A stretch of DNA of 64,000 bases from Symsagittifera roscoffensis (taxonomy: Eukaryota; Xenacoelomorpha; Acoela; Convolutidae), in NCBI RefSeq assembly GCF_963678635.1, contig NW_026971397.1:1-64000 (forward strand), given 5' to 3'. The position numbers and the translations under genes were made by a program. The notes under the pieces were generated by a model. The model was not told the DNA's origin. It made no database searches and saw only the letters and a list, made by a program, of their open reading frames with translations. This document shows, in pieces, positions 1-12,072 of this stretch. The first letter of the stretch is position 1. The number at the start of each line of letters is the position of its first letter.

Positions 1-612
1 TAATGGATTGCTTTGACAAGAATTTAGGCAGCAATTTTTAAAAATTTTTATTCACGCGGTACCAAAATGAGTGGGGTGATTTTCTTGATGAGAATATTTT
101 GAAAAAATTGACCAAGAATGTCAGTTTTGGCACAGTTTTGCAAGCTATTGTCGCGCAGAAAAATTGGTTAAATTAGGTGTGGCTTTTTCAATAAATTCAA
201 AAAAATATTGTGTTTCACAAATAAAATGAGAGACTGTCGGAAACTTTTTTGAATACCATTCTTGAAAATAGTTTCTTCAAATTCAACTTAAGCCTTTTTG
301 ACCGTTCTTTCCATAAACATTTTGTGAGATGAAAGTTTTAATATAAAAGCATAAAAGTTATATTAATATATAGTATTGTATGAGGGCATTTTTTAACGCA
401 AAATTAGTTTGAAATCTATATGGAAAAACTGTTGAGTTTAATTCTCTGACAGAAGTGTCTTTCATAGCCCAATGAAAATTAAAATTGATAATATTTTTAT
501 AACTGGGGACTATTCGCATGACATGAGGGCAAGTGCGAATGTTTTCATTAATTCAACTCTCTCTAAACTGCTTGATGTGACTGGTTGATACGCTCATTTC
601 ATTCGAGTTTTT
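1..612. other. Intergenic, nothing recognised
   Basis: AT-rich sequence with scattered homopolymer runs. I see no ORF of credible length, no repeat unit and no RNA gene up to the foldback element that begins at 613. Confidence 0.5.
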
Positions 613-1265
613 GTGACATTATAATAAATTATAATCAATTACAATTGACTATAATTTTACCAAAAATCTCTTATACTCTTTTACAATCTCTTATAATCTA
701 TTATAATCTATTATAATTTATTATAATAGATTATAATCCATTTTTCTATCAAAATATAACCTCATAAAAAATCAACTGTAATGGGTTATAAGTTAGCTAA
801 TCTGCATGAAAACACAGTAAATACCAAATGTACATAAATAATCATAATGCTTGATGGATGTGACTTGATTGTAGGGATTCTCAGATCCTAGAGGAGAAGG
901 GCGTGAGCTGACAGAGGAGGAGAATATATTGGATGCCATCAACATCCACCTGTGTCCTGAAGGTGCATCCGACCTACACCCACCTGTCACCAAAAGGTGC
1001 GCGAATAAGGGGAACTGATAAACTAAAAGAAACTGTAATTTTGTACTTATAGCTTAAACCTAAATTAAATTTGGTATTTACTGTGTTTTCATGCAGATTA
1101 GCTAACTTATAACCCATTACAGTTGATTTTTTATGAGGTTATATTTTGATAGAAAAATGGATTATAATCTATTATAATAGATTATAAGAGATTGAAAAAG
1201 AGTATAAGAGATTTTTGGTAAAATTATAGTCAATTATAATTGATTATAATTTATTATAATGTCAC
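613..1265. mobile_element. Foldback MITE with about 200-bp terminal inverted repeats
   Basis: The left arm (613-829) and right arm (1069-1265) are near-perfect reverse complements, both ending in GTGAC/GTCAC. The arms are rich in TTATAATCTATTATAAT-type repeats, and the left arm is about 20 bp longer because of one extra TATAATCTAT iteration. The 240-bp centre is noticeably richer in G and C and does not pair. Size and structure fit a non-autonomous foldback DNA element. No transposase is present, and no clear target duplication is visible beside the GTGAC ends, so the superfamily is unknown. Confidence 0.85.
875..1018 (+). other. Exon-like open frame inside the foldback element
   Basis: A 47-codon frame opens exactly after a TAG that also reads as a splice acceptor (TTGTAG/GGATTC at 869-880) and ends in TGA at 1016-1018. 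Its composition is unlike the AT-rich arms and rich in charged residues (includes RELTEEENILDAINIHLCPEG). There is no ATG. It may be a captured host exon or chance. I do not recognise the peptide. Confidence 0.2.
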
Positions 1266-2949
1266 GAAAAATTTTACCGTTATAATGGATTATAAATCGT
1301 TTAAACATCCAAAAAGGCGCTTATAATTAATTATAATTTTGCTAAAAGTACGATTATAATTATAATATAATTGATTATTTTCTCTTTTTACTGAGTGCGG
1401 GTGGTTTTGTATAGTTTTTTGGCAATCGATATTTCTAGCATAAGGAGGAGTTGCCCCAATTTTCATATTATAACAAAAACATTTCACAAATTCTGTACTT
1501 TCTAGAAATCTAAAAATCAGGTATGAGAAAAATGCGAACATGTCTTTTTCACCGCATAGAGTGCTATGATAGTTCACTTGTCATCGAACCATGAATTTGG
1601 AGAAAATGTTTGCGGAAGCTTTGAACTATTTTAGTGAAGAAGTTCAGCAGAGAAAAGTGTCACACTCTGGTTGTCAAACTAGGCCATTTAATTATCATCT
1701 TCAGTCATTCAATTTAAATAAAAACTTTAAGTGGATGTAATTTTTAAAGACACTTTTGCTTCAGCATTTTTTTTCATCGTTATCATCAGTGAGATCAAAA
1801 TATTTCGTTTTCCTTACATCGAATCATTTTTGAATCGGCACTTTATTTTTCAATTATCAGATATTAACGCATTATTACAAAAACAAAAAAACTTGATATC
1901 AGAAAATTCAAAACAATTTCAGTTCGTAACAATAACAAAACCATTGACTAAATATAATAATCCACTTAGAATGTCAGACCAATTCAACATTGAGCTGATT
2001 AAATTTTCCAAAGTAGCTTTGCAATTCATAAACACGTTGAAAGAATTGAAGGGACCAGCGCAATGTATTAGAATACAAGCCTCACCATCGCCCCTTCTTT
2101 CGATTAGCCGCAATCCTGGATTCACACTGGCAGCGATCATGGGCAAAGCCAATCAGGATCAGGTAAACGCAGACATTTTAAACCAGGGCAGATGCAAGGA
2201 GGAAAACTGAACACCTAACCCCCCTCCCACTTCTGGCACTGTTTAACGACATCCATTTTGGCAAAATATCTTCAGCGATCATTTTTGCCGCAAAGTTCGA
2301 AATTAGACTTACAAACATTATTGGTATACAAGGTACGATTTAGATGTTAAACTACCCCCCCCCCCCCCTCCCCACCCCTAAGGTACCCTAAAATAACCGC
2401 TATGCACCCCTAGGAATTCAACGCTTGCACATATTTAAATTTTTCTTACCTACTAACGAAATTGCCCGTTTTGCCATGGGAAATCTTTTAAAACAAACTA
2501 ATTTCAAAACTACTTTTAAAAATAAACCGTTCGTTTGAAAATGGGACTTCAAAAAATGAATAAAAAATTATCGAGAGGAAAAAGTAAAATTGAGACAAAA
2601 GCACTGGGTACAACCGCGACTTCGCAATCTATTCTCAGCACTATTTTGAAAATAAAAAGACCAGGTTTTACGTTCAATTTTCTTTCGCACAGATACTGGA
2701 GACGGAAACGACGGAAACGGGAGAACAAAGAGCTTCCTGCGATGAAAATAGCCAACTTATTTCTCCTAGAGACTCCAACGGCAATTTGAATTGTGCAACA
2801 TCGAAATCGTGTCCAGATTTTACACTGACCAGTATTTATTTGGACTCCTAGCTTACAAGGTTAAATTTTATAATGCAAGTTGCTGAACATTTTTTTCTAA
2901 ATGCATTTTCTTGGCCTGAGTTTTTTGTTGTTGTACAATATCTGATGCT
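1266..2949. other. Intergenic, mostly unassigned
   Basis: Begins with more TTATAATTATAAT-like sequence next to the foldback element. Includes a 14-base poly-C tract near 2355. One weak ORF is listed separately. A basic 84-codon frame at 2535-2789 is lysine/arginine-rich and unrecognised. No RNA gene was seen. Confidence 0.4.
1971..2210 (+). CDS. Unrecognised small ORF (79 aa)
   Basis: An ATG-started frame inside a longer open frame that runs from 1731. The stretch from about 2030 to 2200 is richer in G and C than its surroundings and reads as mixed-composition protein. A CAG/GTAAAC donor-like site lies near 2160, so it could be part of an exon rather than a complete gene. I do not recognise a family and the call could be chance. 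Confidence 0.2.
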   Translation: MSDQFNIELIKFSKVALQFINTLKELKGPAQCIRIQASPSPLLSISRNPGFTLAAIMGKANQDQVNADILNQGRCKEEN

Positions 2950-4578
2950 CATTGTGCGTAAATTCGCGTGAACAGCTCACCCTTTGGAAACATTTCCCGA
3001 CTCGTTTAAAATAGCAAAAATTCTTGGGTTGCATAAGGAGGGAAGTTGGGATATTCCTAACAACTATAGACCAATCAGCTTGTTAACATCTTTCAGTAAA
3101 ATTTTCGAGAAATTGTTATATAAGCGAATGATGTCTTTCGCAACAAAGTTTAAAATAATTTCTACCAAACAGTTTGGATTTCAGAAAAATCATTCATGTG
3201 TTCATGCCATCACTAAAATAACAGAATATATCAGGAAATCGATTGAGAGAAAACAGTACGGATTTGCTATTTTTGTAGATCTTAAGAAAGCATTTGATAC
3301 AGTTAATCATGATATACTCTTTGAAAAACTGTGCCTATTGGGATTTCGCGGAAAATTTGGAAATTTGCTAAAGAATTATTTTCAAAATAGAAGACAATTT
3401 GTTCAAAATGGCTTAGAAATCTCGTCTTTAAAAAACATAACATGTGGAGTGCCACAAGGTTCAGTGTTAGGTCCCTTATTATTTTTGCTTTACATCAATG
3501 ATATAACAGACCATTTAGACTACAGTGAAATAACTCTTTTTGCGGATGATACAACAATGATTGTAAGTGAATCATCAACCTCAATACAGCTAAACTTGCA
3601 AAAGGAACTGTCAAAAGTTGATGACTGGTGCAAAAGTAACAAACTTACCATCAACACCGGGAAATCTAAACTAATGTGCTTTGGAAAGAATTTCAGTAAT
3701 CAAAACACTTTTTATATAGGAGAAAATAATCTAACCTATACTAGTTCTTTTAAGTATTTAGGAGTAACCATTGATAACAAATTGAAATTTTCTCAGCATA
3801 TTGATTTAATTTGCCTTAAAATGGCCAAGTTCAATGGAATTTTGTATCGAGCTCGAAATTATTTCTCGAAAAATGCCTTAATTCTTTTTTACAAATCTTA
3901 TATCGTACCAGTTATATCATATGGACTCATGGTTTATGGATGCTCATCTAAGCAAAATCTCATGAAAATTTTAGTAGCCCAAAAAAAATTATTGCGCACC
4001 ATTGCATTCAAAAGAAAATTTGAATATATATCACATATTTTTGAAGAACATAATATTGAAACTGTTCATGATATGTTTTTGAGGCAATTAGTGTCCGAAA
4101 CAGTATTGCAGTTTCATGGAACATCACCGTTAAAATTCTTGGAAAAACATAACGTTAAGGCCAAAAGAATGACAAGGTTTTCGAGTAAGGGTCTCGTTAA
4201 TTCTTTTTTTACGAAGTCGTGTATCACTGAAAAATCAATTGAAGATAAAATAGTAAAATGCTTCAATTTTCTGCAAAAAAAATGATCTTTTACTTACTGA
4301 TTTGAAAAGTTATTCAAGTCATCAGCTCGCAAGATTCAAAAAGCAGCTTTTCTTATTATATATCAGAGATAACAAGGTGTTGATGGAAATTTTGTTATAA
4401 TATAGGCTAATTTAAGTATACTATTATCTCCAATTGCGGATGATTTTATTTTTTTCCATTGCTGGGGTGCTACTTGATGGGCTGTACAGCCCGTATAGAT
4501 ACTCCTGATGCATTATACATTTAACTTCTTTATTATTGTGTATAATTGTATCGAATTCGAAATTCAATTCAATTCAAT
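2950..4578 (+). mobile_element. 5'-truncated non-LTR retrotransposon (LINE, Jockey/CR1-like)
   Basis: Recognised from the reverse transcriptase frame it carries. Homology starts just before the FPDSFKIAK segment that normally precedes the RT fingers. No endonuclease domain is upstream, as expected for 5' truncation during target-primed reverse transcription. The 3' end appears to be the short AATTC-type iteration at about 4556-4578 (ATTCAATTCAATTCAAT), a tail style known from several LINE clades instead of poly-A. The 5' boundary is approximate and no target duplication was identified. Confidence 0.8.
2984..4285 (+). CDS. Non-LTR retrotransposon reverse transcriptase, N-terminally truncated
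   Basis: The 433-codon frame has the RT core in order: NNYRPISLL (fingers), FVDLKKAFDTVNHDIL (motif A, first catalytic Asp), GVPQGSVLGPLLFLLYIND (motif B) and LFADDTTMI (motif C with the paired Asp). A thumb and C-terminal region of roughly 200 residues follows. The fused endonuclease domain found in full-length members is missing. The first codon given is TTG; there is no good ATG because the protein originally began further upstream, and an in-frame TGA lies a few codons before. The frame has no internal stops, so the insertion is probably fairly young, but it cannot mobilise itself. Clade assignment (Jockey/CR1/L2 group) is inferred from the motif style only. Confidence 0.85.
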   Translation: METFPDSFKIAKILGLHKEGSWDIPNNYRPISLLTSFSKIFEKLLYKRMMSFATKFKIISTKQFGFQKNHSCVHAITKITEYIRKSIERKQYGFAIFVDLKKAFDTVNHDILFEKLCLLGFRGKFGNLLKNYFQNRRQFVQNGLEISSLKNITCGVPQGSVLGPLLFLLYINDITDHLDYSEITLFADDTTMIVSESSTSIQLNLQKELSKVDDWCKSNKLTINTGKSKLMCFGKNFSNQNTFYIGENNLTYTSSFKYLGVTIDNKLKFSQHIDLICLKMAKFNGILYRARNYFSKNALILFYKSYIVPVISYGLMVYGCSSKQNLMKILVAQKKLLRTIAFKRKFEYISHIFEEHNIETVHDMFLRQLVSETVLQFHGTSPLKFLEKHNVKAKRMTRFSSKGLVNSFFTKSCITEKSIEDKIVKCFNFLQKK

Positions 4579-7376
4579 ACTATTTCACGCCATCTATTTT
4601 AAGTTTACAAAAACTAACCTTTTCCAAGAGTTCTTTTGGCGCCAATACACATTAAGTTTGAGGGAGGAGCGCTCACAGGAAAAACGCATTTTTTTTTGTT
4701 AAAAAATTGACATTTTGGGCCTATTGTCCTCTGAAAAGTTTGTCCGCGTTGCAGAAACTTTTAGCAAAATAGGGAATAGGGTTTGTACGAAAACAATTTG
4801 TTTGGCCTAAAAATTGACAAAATTTAAAAATTGCGCATGCCACTGGAGGAGCTCAAAATCAAACCGACGAAACAAAAATTTAACAAAGCTAACGGAATGA
4901 TTCGTTTTTGGTAGTTTTTTCCTCATTGCAGAAACGTTCTTAGGGAGAACCAAATACAAAAGCAACATGTTGTGAGGCGTCATCAAAAACTCGAAAAAAA
5001 GCGTCCCGGAGTCTTCAAGTCTTAAGTTTCTGTCCTAATTTGTGCCAAAACTTTTTCAAAAAAAAATAAACTATAATCCCGAAAAAAAATTTACAGTTCT
5101 ATATTTTTTTACAATGAAATGTAGGACAATTTTCAGGTTTTATTCGTTTCCACTAAGAAACTTTCTGAGTTATGAGGGATGAAATTTGGTGCAACCAGGG
5201 CTGAAGCTTTGCATTTTAGCTGGAACGTCATAAAATTTTGCTTCAACACAGCAAGTAACTCAAAAAACTCCCTATGACTCTATTGTAAATTAACTCATAA
5301 CTCTATATAGTAATTTAAAAAAAAAACGAATTAGATTTCAATGAAATTTTTAAAGGTTCAACTTTTTTGTCACTGTGATATCCCTAAACCTAATCTAAAA
5401 TTTGACTATTACAAGGTTGAGTTAAAATAGCAAATAAATAAAATATAAATAAGAGAATGAATTGGATATATATGAGCAACTATATCTTTCACTAGCTGTC
5501 GAGAGCGAGAGAGGGTTGATTTTAGCACCATATAGTTAAACGTGTCTCCAGACTTAATTGACAGGTCTCTGTCTCACATAGCATAATAGATAATAGCGGC
5601 CATGTTATCATAGTACGCAAGACTTGGCCTCCGCCACATTCCCCCTTGTCACTGCACGCCTTATATCCAAGGAAACTTTGACAAATTTATAAATTTTTGC
5701 TGTTGCAATAGCTGGATCTGAATTGAATTAAGCAAAAGAATGGGCAGTTTGATTATTATGCAGGTTTCAACTTTAAATATAATTTTATAAGTTGCAATTT
5801 GTGTTTCAGATGTTGCGAAAAATCAAAACCAATCGACCAACTTTTGGCGTCTTAATTCAGCATAGGAGTTAGAAACATAATCAAATCTTCAACCAGACGT
5901 TTCCGACCTCGGCTGCCATCTTTCTATAGCATCATCATTTCTCATTATCGTCTCATTTCACTTTTTTTTATGTGCTTCCAGTGATATATCCAAAAACACC
6001 AAACTTGAAATTATTAGTTGAATTAAGTTCACTTATTTGTTATTACACTTTTGTGTTAGTATATTTACAAAAGTGGTGTTATCAGACTCAACCTTTAAGA
6101 CTCTTGTGTGAAGTTTCAGCTTTTTAGTTTGGTGGTTTACCACCGAACTTTTGTTTTAATAAATTGTTTCCATACGAGATATCTGATCAAAAAGTTATCT
6201 ATCCAAATTTACAAAAAAAAAAGTTTTTCTGGTTTTCAATTTCAGACTCCCTTTGTGGGGAGAAGAGAATGATATCACATCAACTTCAGATTTTAAGTGT
6301 CTGACTATTAGAAAGATTCAACTAATCTTCCTAGAGGTTGCATTGAATCACTTTTTGCAGAGAATTTCGCGACAATTTTGAGAAAACAACGTTGCCGCCG
6401 TTTTAAGGCACTTCTATGTTTGGCCTCGTTTTGTAATGTTTCTACTCGCATCAATCATTCGTTTTGATTAATAATTATAGTATAACATTTCAAAACAAGC
6501 AACAATTTGTAACAAGCGACAATCCGTAACAATCAACCCCTAACTGGGTTGAGCTCCCAGTCATAATTAGCGATAAAAACTTGCTAACCCATTCTAAGTA
6601 AGATTTTCATGGATTTTTCCGTGCTATTTCATAGCTGATTTAATTAGCGCTTATTTATCGAAAAACTTTGATAAATTACCAACAATTCATCAATGATATG
6701 GCAATCAAAAATTTTATTTAAAATGCTCTAAATTAGCGATGAAAAACTGCTAATTTATTAATGAAAAATATAATTTCTCAGTACAAATTGTGTCTAATTA
6801 TTCGCAAAAAATAACCCAAAAGATATCCATAAAATCACCATATACAGAAATAATAAATTCTTTTCGTGTTTCGTTTTTCAGATTTCTTTTTGAAAAAAAA
6901 ATTTTTACGTGTCTTGTTTTAACTAAAACTGGCCAATTTAGCTCAAATTTGCTAAATTCGTCGAAAAAACGTTTTGTTTTTTTTTTAGTGCACTTTTATC
7001 AAAAAAAATTCTGTGGACATAGAGCTACCTAATGATGCAATTTTATAGTAGCAAGGCCACCGGTAAGGTGGCATCAGATGAAGACATGCTAAACAAAAAT
7101 ATTTTTTTGATTTTTTTTTATATAGTTCAATAGATAACCCAGGCCTGCAGAATTTAAAAATGTGTTTTAAAACTTTATTCTTTGTATACTATGTCTTCAT
7201 TTAGAGCCGCCTTACGTGTAGCTCCAACTAATTTATGAAGACGGTCTCATGTCTTGTTTTATGAAGACTATTTTTTTTCAATTATTTTTTGCTCCTTGAA
7301 AAATTGTCAGTCGTTACCTTGATGTGCTTCAATTTTTAAAGACTAACCTTGTCAAAAGTTTCAGTAACTATTTTTT
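4579..7376. other. Intergenic with degenerate repeats
   Basis: No credible ORF. A fragment related to the hAT MITEs lies at 4638-4712. Near 6545-6580 the sequence GGGTTGAGCTC...AATTAGCGATAAAA resembles one end of the CCCGGGTTGA MITEs at 16797 and 18315, so this may be a decayed member. Other AATTAGCGAT-like words follow to about 6745. Confidence 0.4.
4638..4712 (+). repeat. Fragment related to the hAT MITE family
   Basis: GGCGCCAATAC...AAGTTTGAGGGAGGAGCGC followed by AAAACGCATTTTTTTT parallels the interior of the intact copy at 38779-39196 (GGCGCCAATAAGTACT...TTTGAGGGAGCGCGCGCC...AACGCAATTTTTTTT). No termini are present. Confidence 0.4.
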
Positions 7377-7645
7377 TGACTATGCCGCAACTAATTTTTC
7401 GACCGCCAGGACTAAATTTTTGACGGCCGCGACTATTTTTTTGACCGCCGCGACTAAATTTTTGACCATGCCGCGACTAATTTTTGGACCGCCCGACTAA
7501 TTTTTTGACGGCCGCGACTAATTTTTCAACCATGCCGCGACTATATTTTTGACCACCGCGGCTAATTTTTGACCAGCGCGACCGATATACGCTATTTCCA
7601 TATTCAGTATGCGCTTAATTTTTTGACCATCGCAACCGAGATACT
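7377..7645 (+). repeat. Minisatellite, about 20-22-bp unit (GACTAATTTTTTGACCGCCGC-like)
   Basis: Roughly ten to twelve imperfect copies of a unit that alternates an AT-rich half (GACTAATTTTTTGAC) with a GC-rich half (CGCCGC, CATGCCGC or GGCCGC). Unit length drifts through changes in T-run length and the variable CATG insertion. The repeat decays after about 7600 into single divergent copies. Confidence 0.8.
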
Positions 7646-8798
7646 GTATTTCTAGAGTTTGCCCGCAACTTAAAAATCCCGTCCAATGAATTTTGCTCGC
7701 GGAGTTAGTTGAATTTTTCAACTTTTTATCAAAGTTCTGAGCAAATTTTAAAAAAATTATCGATAAAACGATATTAACATTTTTAAATCATCCATGATTA
7801 TTGCTGTTTCATCATTTACTTGTTGTACAAAACTACGAGGCAACATACAAAATGCAGTCAACCTTTTTGATAACTGCCTCCTAAACTCTGGGTTGTTTTT
7901 TGTTAGAAATTTTTTGGCAATTGCGTGGACAAGTCACAAATTTTCGAAAAGCAAGAGAATAAAAACATTTGCAATTCCGTGAGAACAAGAATAATGTCAC
8001 ACAATTTCATAACATGAAAAGAAATTCTTGTCAATTATTTTAATTGTATAAAATGCAATGTCTTAAATAAAAATTGGGGCAAAAATGCACGTAAAATTGT
8101 TATTAAATTTCCGAGTATGCAAAAACTATTTCATTCCAGAGAATGCAAAAAAGATATTTTATTCCAAAGTATGCAAAAATGCTAAACATAAATAGTCATT
8201 ATAAAACGTTATTTAGTGCTTAAAAAAGGCTAATTATAAGTAAAGTACTGCCTCCATACATCAAATCTGTTCAGCTCTCTCAATCCCATTAGAGTTCACT
8301 ATTAATTGTTCAAGAAAAATTCAGTTTGAAGCTATTGCGTTTCAAAACCTCAGCTTACAATGTGGTTTTTATGATGACTAGGTCCTTTGTGGATTACCAG
8401 CTGTTGAATCTCTTCTCCTACCAAATGGGCATCCCGCGTAATTACACTTTAGGGGCTTAGGAAAAGACGCTAAAATCAAGAAAAAGATATTAAAGAATAT
8501 GTTCTTATTGACGGCATCATATGATCCAAACGTTTGATTAAAACTATCCGATACCGTTTATGACCTTTATTCATTCGCTTGCAGAGTGCATCGGTTTCTT
8601 AACGATTATGCATCCGACCATTTTGATAATTTGGTAACTACATAGTATGTTCATTTTGACCGTTTTACTGTCACTTCAAGAACAAGCACTTAAATTTTAC
8701 TAATAAGAACCGTTTCTGTGTTTTGACCTTTTAGATTTCTTTTCTTTCAATCAAATCAAAATGATTTCTTTAATTTTTTGTGAGTTGTCTCACGTTGC
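7646..8798. other. Intergenic, nothing recognised
   Basis: Short frames only. Near 8100-8180 the word AATGCAAAAA recurs with GAGTATGCAAAAACTATTTCATTCCA-like spacing two to three times, a minor local repeat. No gene or RNA feature is supported. Confidence 0.4.
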
Positions 8799-9018
8799 GA
8801 GTTGTCCTGCTACGGAAAAATGAAAATTGTCAAAAGTCCGCACTTATGCTACCATCCGAACATTTTGGTCAAAGCTTTCACTTATGAACAGGAGTGGATA
8901 CTATTTTTCTCGAGGAGGCTGATATTCAACAAAAGCTGAAACTTTTTCTAACACTTTTTGGGTAGATCGCATTGACAATATTTTCGACAATATTGATTTT
9001 TCCGTAGCAGGACAACTC
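8799..9018. mobile_element. Small palindromic MITE
   Basis: The ends are GAGTTGTCCTGCTACGGAAAAAT and its exact reverse complement, about 23 bp each, enclosing about 175 bp. Adjacent inner bases (AATTGTC/GACAATATT) also pair partly. No transposase and no clear target duplication. A second partial copy of the end (TGAGTTGTCTC) sits just upstream at 8781. Confidence 0.7.
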
Positions 9019-9989
9019 AGTAAGGTGAATCACTTACGCTTGGCAATTTATCCCGCAATACCAAACTGTTTTCAATCGAATTGAGGCAAGCTAATTGGTC
9101 TCACTAATTTCATAAACGTCTCAAACTTTAACGTCTCAAAATTGGATATAATCAGCCTGAAATTCATCTTTTGTCAAAATTTTGTACTAAAAACATTCGA
9201 TACCAACTGCATTGATAAGAGCAGTCTTGTTCGACTCTTTAAGGTTGATGAGAGTCGAACTTCGACAAATTACTTTACCAAAAATAAGAATAGATCGTTT
9301 TACGCAGATGTGAGTTTTGTTCTCTGTATAGAGTCACTGGGCTTCAGACAGCACTCTGGACATGACCCTGGACTTCAACTTCAACCTTCCAGATTGCTCT
9401 CAAGGACTCGAACTCTTACCCAATCGCTTGTCAAGTTGACTTTTTATATATCCACAAAGAAGTGGAAACAAATGTTTATGATGTCATAGACAGATTTGTC
9501 GCAAAAAAATTGCAGACTCTTTTCTGTACAAATTGGTTTAATTTTTGTTGATTTTTGAATTCATTTTTTGCTAACTATTTTTCAAACATCCGCACTTCCT
9601 TTAGAAAACTCCTAGATCCATTAGAAATTAAAAGTGTCACATAAAATCAAAATCAGCTAATGCATCATAGTAATAATCATAATTAAAATGAACAAAGATC
9701 AAAATCTTGATTTCAAAAGTTTTAAGAAAAATTTTGGTAAAAATCAAGCTCTAGCCTTTCTGGTCCTTTTTTTCAAATCGGACCAAAAAGATACAAGATA
9801 GAGAATTTTTTTGTTTCAGGCGCGATCAATGCGAGAGTTTCATCAAGAGCGGGACGCTGAGATTTTTCATGATTGTTTTTTTGACCGAATACGAGTTCCA
9901 AATCATCATAACGAGTGACGAAATGTTTCTGTTATGATTTCGTCGGTTATTAAAACCGATATTTTGAGCTGAAGACTGAACTCATCATG
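9019..9989. other. Intergenic, nothing recognised
   Basis: A 115-codon open frame at 9142-9489 has no recognisable content and ordinary non-coding composition. Nothing else is supported. Confidence 0.4.
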
Positions 9990-9997
9990 GCTGCTCT

Positions 9998-10269
9998 CAG
10001 GGGCGGATTTAGGGGGTTTGCGGTTGCACATCCCCCTTTTCAGGGACTCGACACCCTGCCGACCCAAAGGGTCCTCCATTGGTACTATTCGAGAAATCCA
10101 TTTTTGCCGACCGACCCTAAAACTTTTCTACAGGTGCCTTTGGCACCACTATATACTAATTTTGAAGGGGGGCGCGCGCCAAAAAAAACGCGAAGTCCCT
10201 CGTCAAATTTTTTGGTTTTTTTTTGAAATTTAGCCCCCCCCCTCAAGAAAATTCTAAATCCCGTCCATG
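9998..10269 (+). mobile_element. hAT-type MITE (272 bp), degenerate copy
   Basis: Starts CAGGGGCGGATTTAGG and ends with a decayed inverted copy (TTCTAAATCCCGTCCATG). The flanking 8-bp sequences GCTGCTCT (9990-9997) and GCTGCACT (10270-10277) match at 7 of 8, as expected for a hAT target duplication. The interior shares ACCCTGCCGACCCAAAGGGTC with the intact copy at 38779. No transposase. Confidence 0.8.
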
Positions 10270-10560
10270 GCTGCACTAAGCGTGGTTTTTGGACACGAAA
10301 ACAGTGATTTTTGGACATTTGTTGCGGAAACTGAACACTGCATAAGAGTTCTCTCGAAAGATAGTGAGTTAAGCAGAGTGCAGGATTGACAAAAAAAGCA
10401 ACAAGTGTGCATTTGTTTTTTTGCTGTTTGATTCACTCTCTAGGGAGAAACTGGACGACCTCCAGGAAAATTCGTGAAATCACAAAGCTGCAATTTACAT
10501 TTTGAAGCAATTTTTGTGGTTTATTTAGAATTTACAAAATTGACATGAAGGAGGCGCTGC

Positions 10561-10592
10561 ATATCGCGCGTTAATTATATCGCGCGTTAATT
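10561..10592 (+). repeat. Two tandem copies of ATATCGCGCGTTAATT
   Basis: Perfect 16-bp duplication with a CGCGCG core in AT-rich DNA. Significance unknown. Confidence 0.7.
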
Positions 10593-11922
10593 GTCTCAAA
10601 TTGACCAAAATGGCAATCTTCAAACCCTCATAACTCTACGAAAAACGTTCACAGGTGAAATATTTTTTCAAATTTAAGCTCAGGACAACAATACCTTTTG
10701 AATGATATAAAAAATTCTGTCAAAAATGGCTAGTTAAAAAGTCGAAAATTGTCTGAAGAAAAAAAAACCCACCCCGAGCACAAATATTCCGTCACTTTCG
10801 TATCGAAAGTCGGATCAAAAATTTCTTTGGAGAGGGTTCGAAACTTTCCAAAATATTTTTTTGTTTTCGCAGCTTTCATCTTTCAGGATCCACGCTTCTT
10901 GAATGCTACTTTTGATTATTTTTCTCTTTTCACAACTTGAGGTTCAAGCATCAAAATTCGTTATTCCGAGATTAGCACATACTGCCAGGACAGCACGGTC
11001 AAGGTCCCAATTAAACTAATAATTCCAGAAAATCATCAATAAAACTTTCCAGTGCCAATTGACAGTAATTGTTGAACACTCAAGAAAACTTAATTCATTT
11101 ACTTCGCATCAATTCAAAATGTGCATGCGCCTCCAACCCCCAACTGCTGTCATCGCGCTGTAAACAAGTATGGCCAAACGCTGAGCTGGATCAGGGAATC
11201 CAGCGTACTTCCACAGTCTCACAACAACGTTTTTCCCCCTCAATTCGGGTATCACCAGGTCATTAAGAAGCAATGGCAAAGTTACTAGCCAGCTAACATC
11301 AATTTCTTCTTTTTTCTGCACCCCGAGGCCTTTAGCACCGACTATATTTCCACCATAACCCGATGGATTTTGTCCTCATCAACGGTGAAACAATTAGAAT
11401 ACACGGTTTCTTTTGCCTTCTGCCTCTCAAAGCTGTTTAATTTGCCCTATTTTACTCCCTAAATTTCTCACCGATCAAGTCCTGTGTTTCATTTCGAGAT
11501 CGTTTAGGCACAATTTTGAAGATCTTGGCTCACAAGTCCTTTGACCGGTTAGACATCCTGGTCAAAATCAAGCAATTAGCGACAGAAACTAACTTGTCGA
11601 TCAAGATACCATGTGTTCTGGCATAAATTGACACCATTTTTGTGGGATCCTTCCTTCGAAATAGCGGAGCTACATGAGATCCCACTATATAATTTGCACC
11701 AAAAAGTGATCTATATTGGAAATCACTGTACATCAGGCAAACTACTGTTTCCATAGCCTCTTGTCAACCTCAAATCTTATGTTCAGTTTGCCGCACGCCG
11801 TGAAACATTTCATCATTGATGGCTGTCATCATCTAATGCGCACACCCCAATTTTTTCGTTTTTTTCTGGAGATCATTGTACTGCACAACCCTAACCCAGT
11901 TTTTCTGTTCTCTTGGGCACGC

Positions 11923-12072
11923 TCACATATATAACGTTGGTAGCTGATGTCCGATCAGTGTCTTCAGACAGTAGCCCTTCCTACACGTATGATATTCGAG
12001 TTCAACGCTGGCAACCAGAAAATCACCTTTGTCAATGCACTCACCGGGACAGATCTCGTTGGATTGGTCCAT
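11923..12072 (-). CDS. Candidate 49-aa cysteine-containing ORF behind a TATA box
   Basis: The ATG at 12072-12070 opens a 50-codon frame with four cysteines early on (MDQSNEICPGEC, then TCRKGYC), ending TGA at 11923. A TATAAAAG on the same strand at 12151-12158 is about 80 bp upstream, a reasonable promoter distance. An internal G/GTGAGT donor consensus follows the first ten codons, so the real gene might instead be spliced there. There is no hydrophobic leader. Family unknown. Chance remains likely at this length. Confidence 0.2.
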   Translation of the reverse strand: MDQSNEICPGECIDKGDFLVASVELEYHTCRKGYCLKTLIGHQLPTLYM

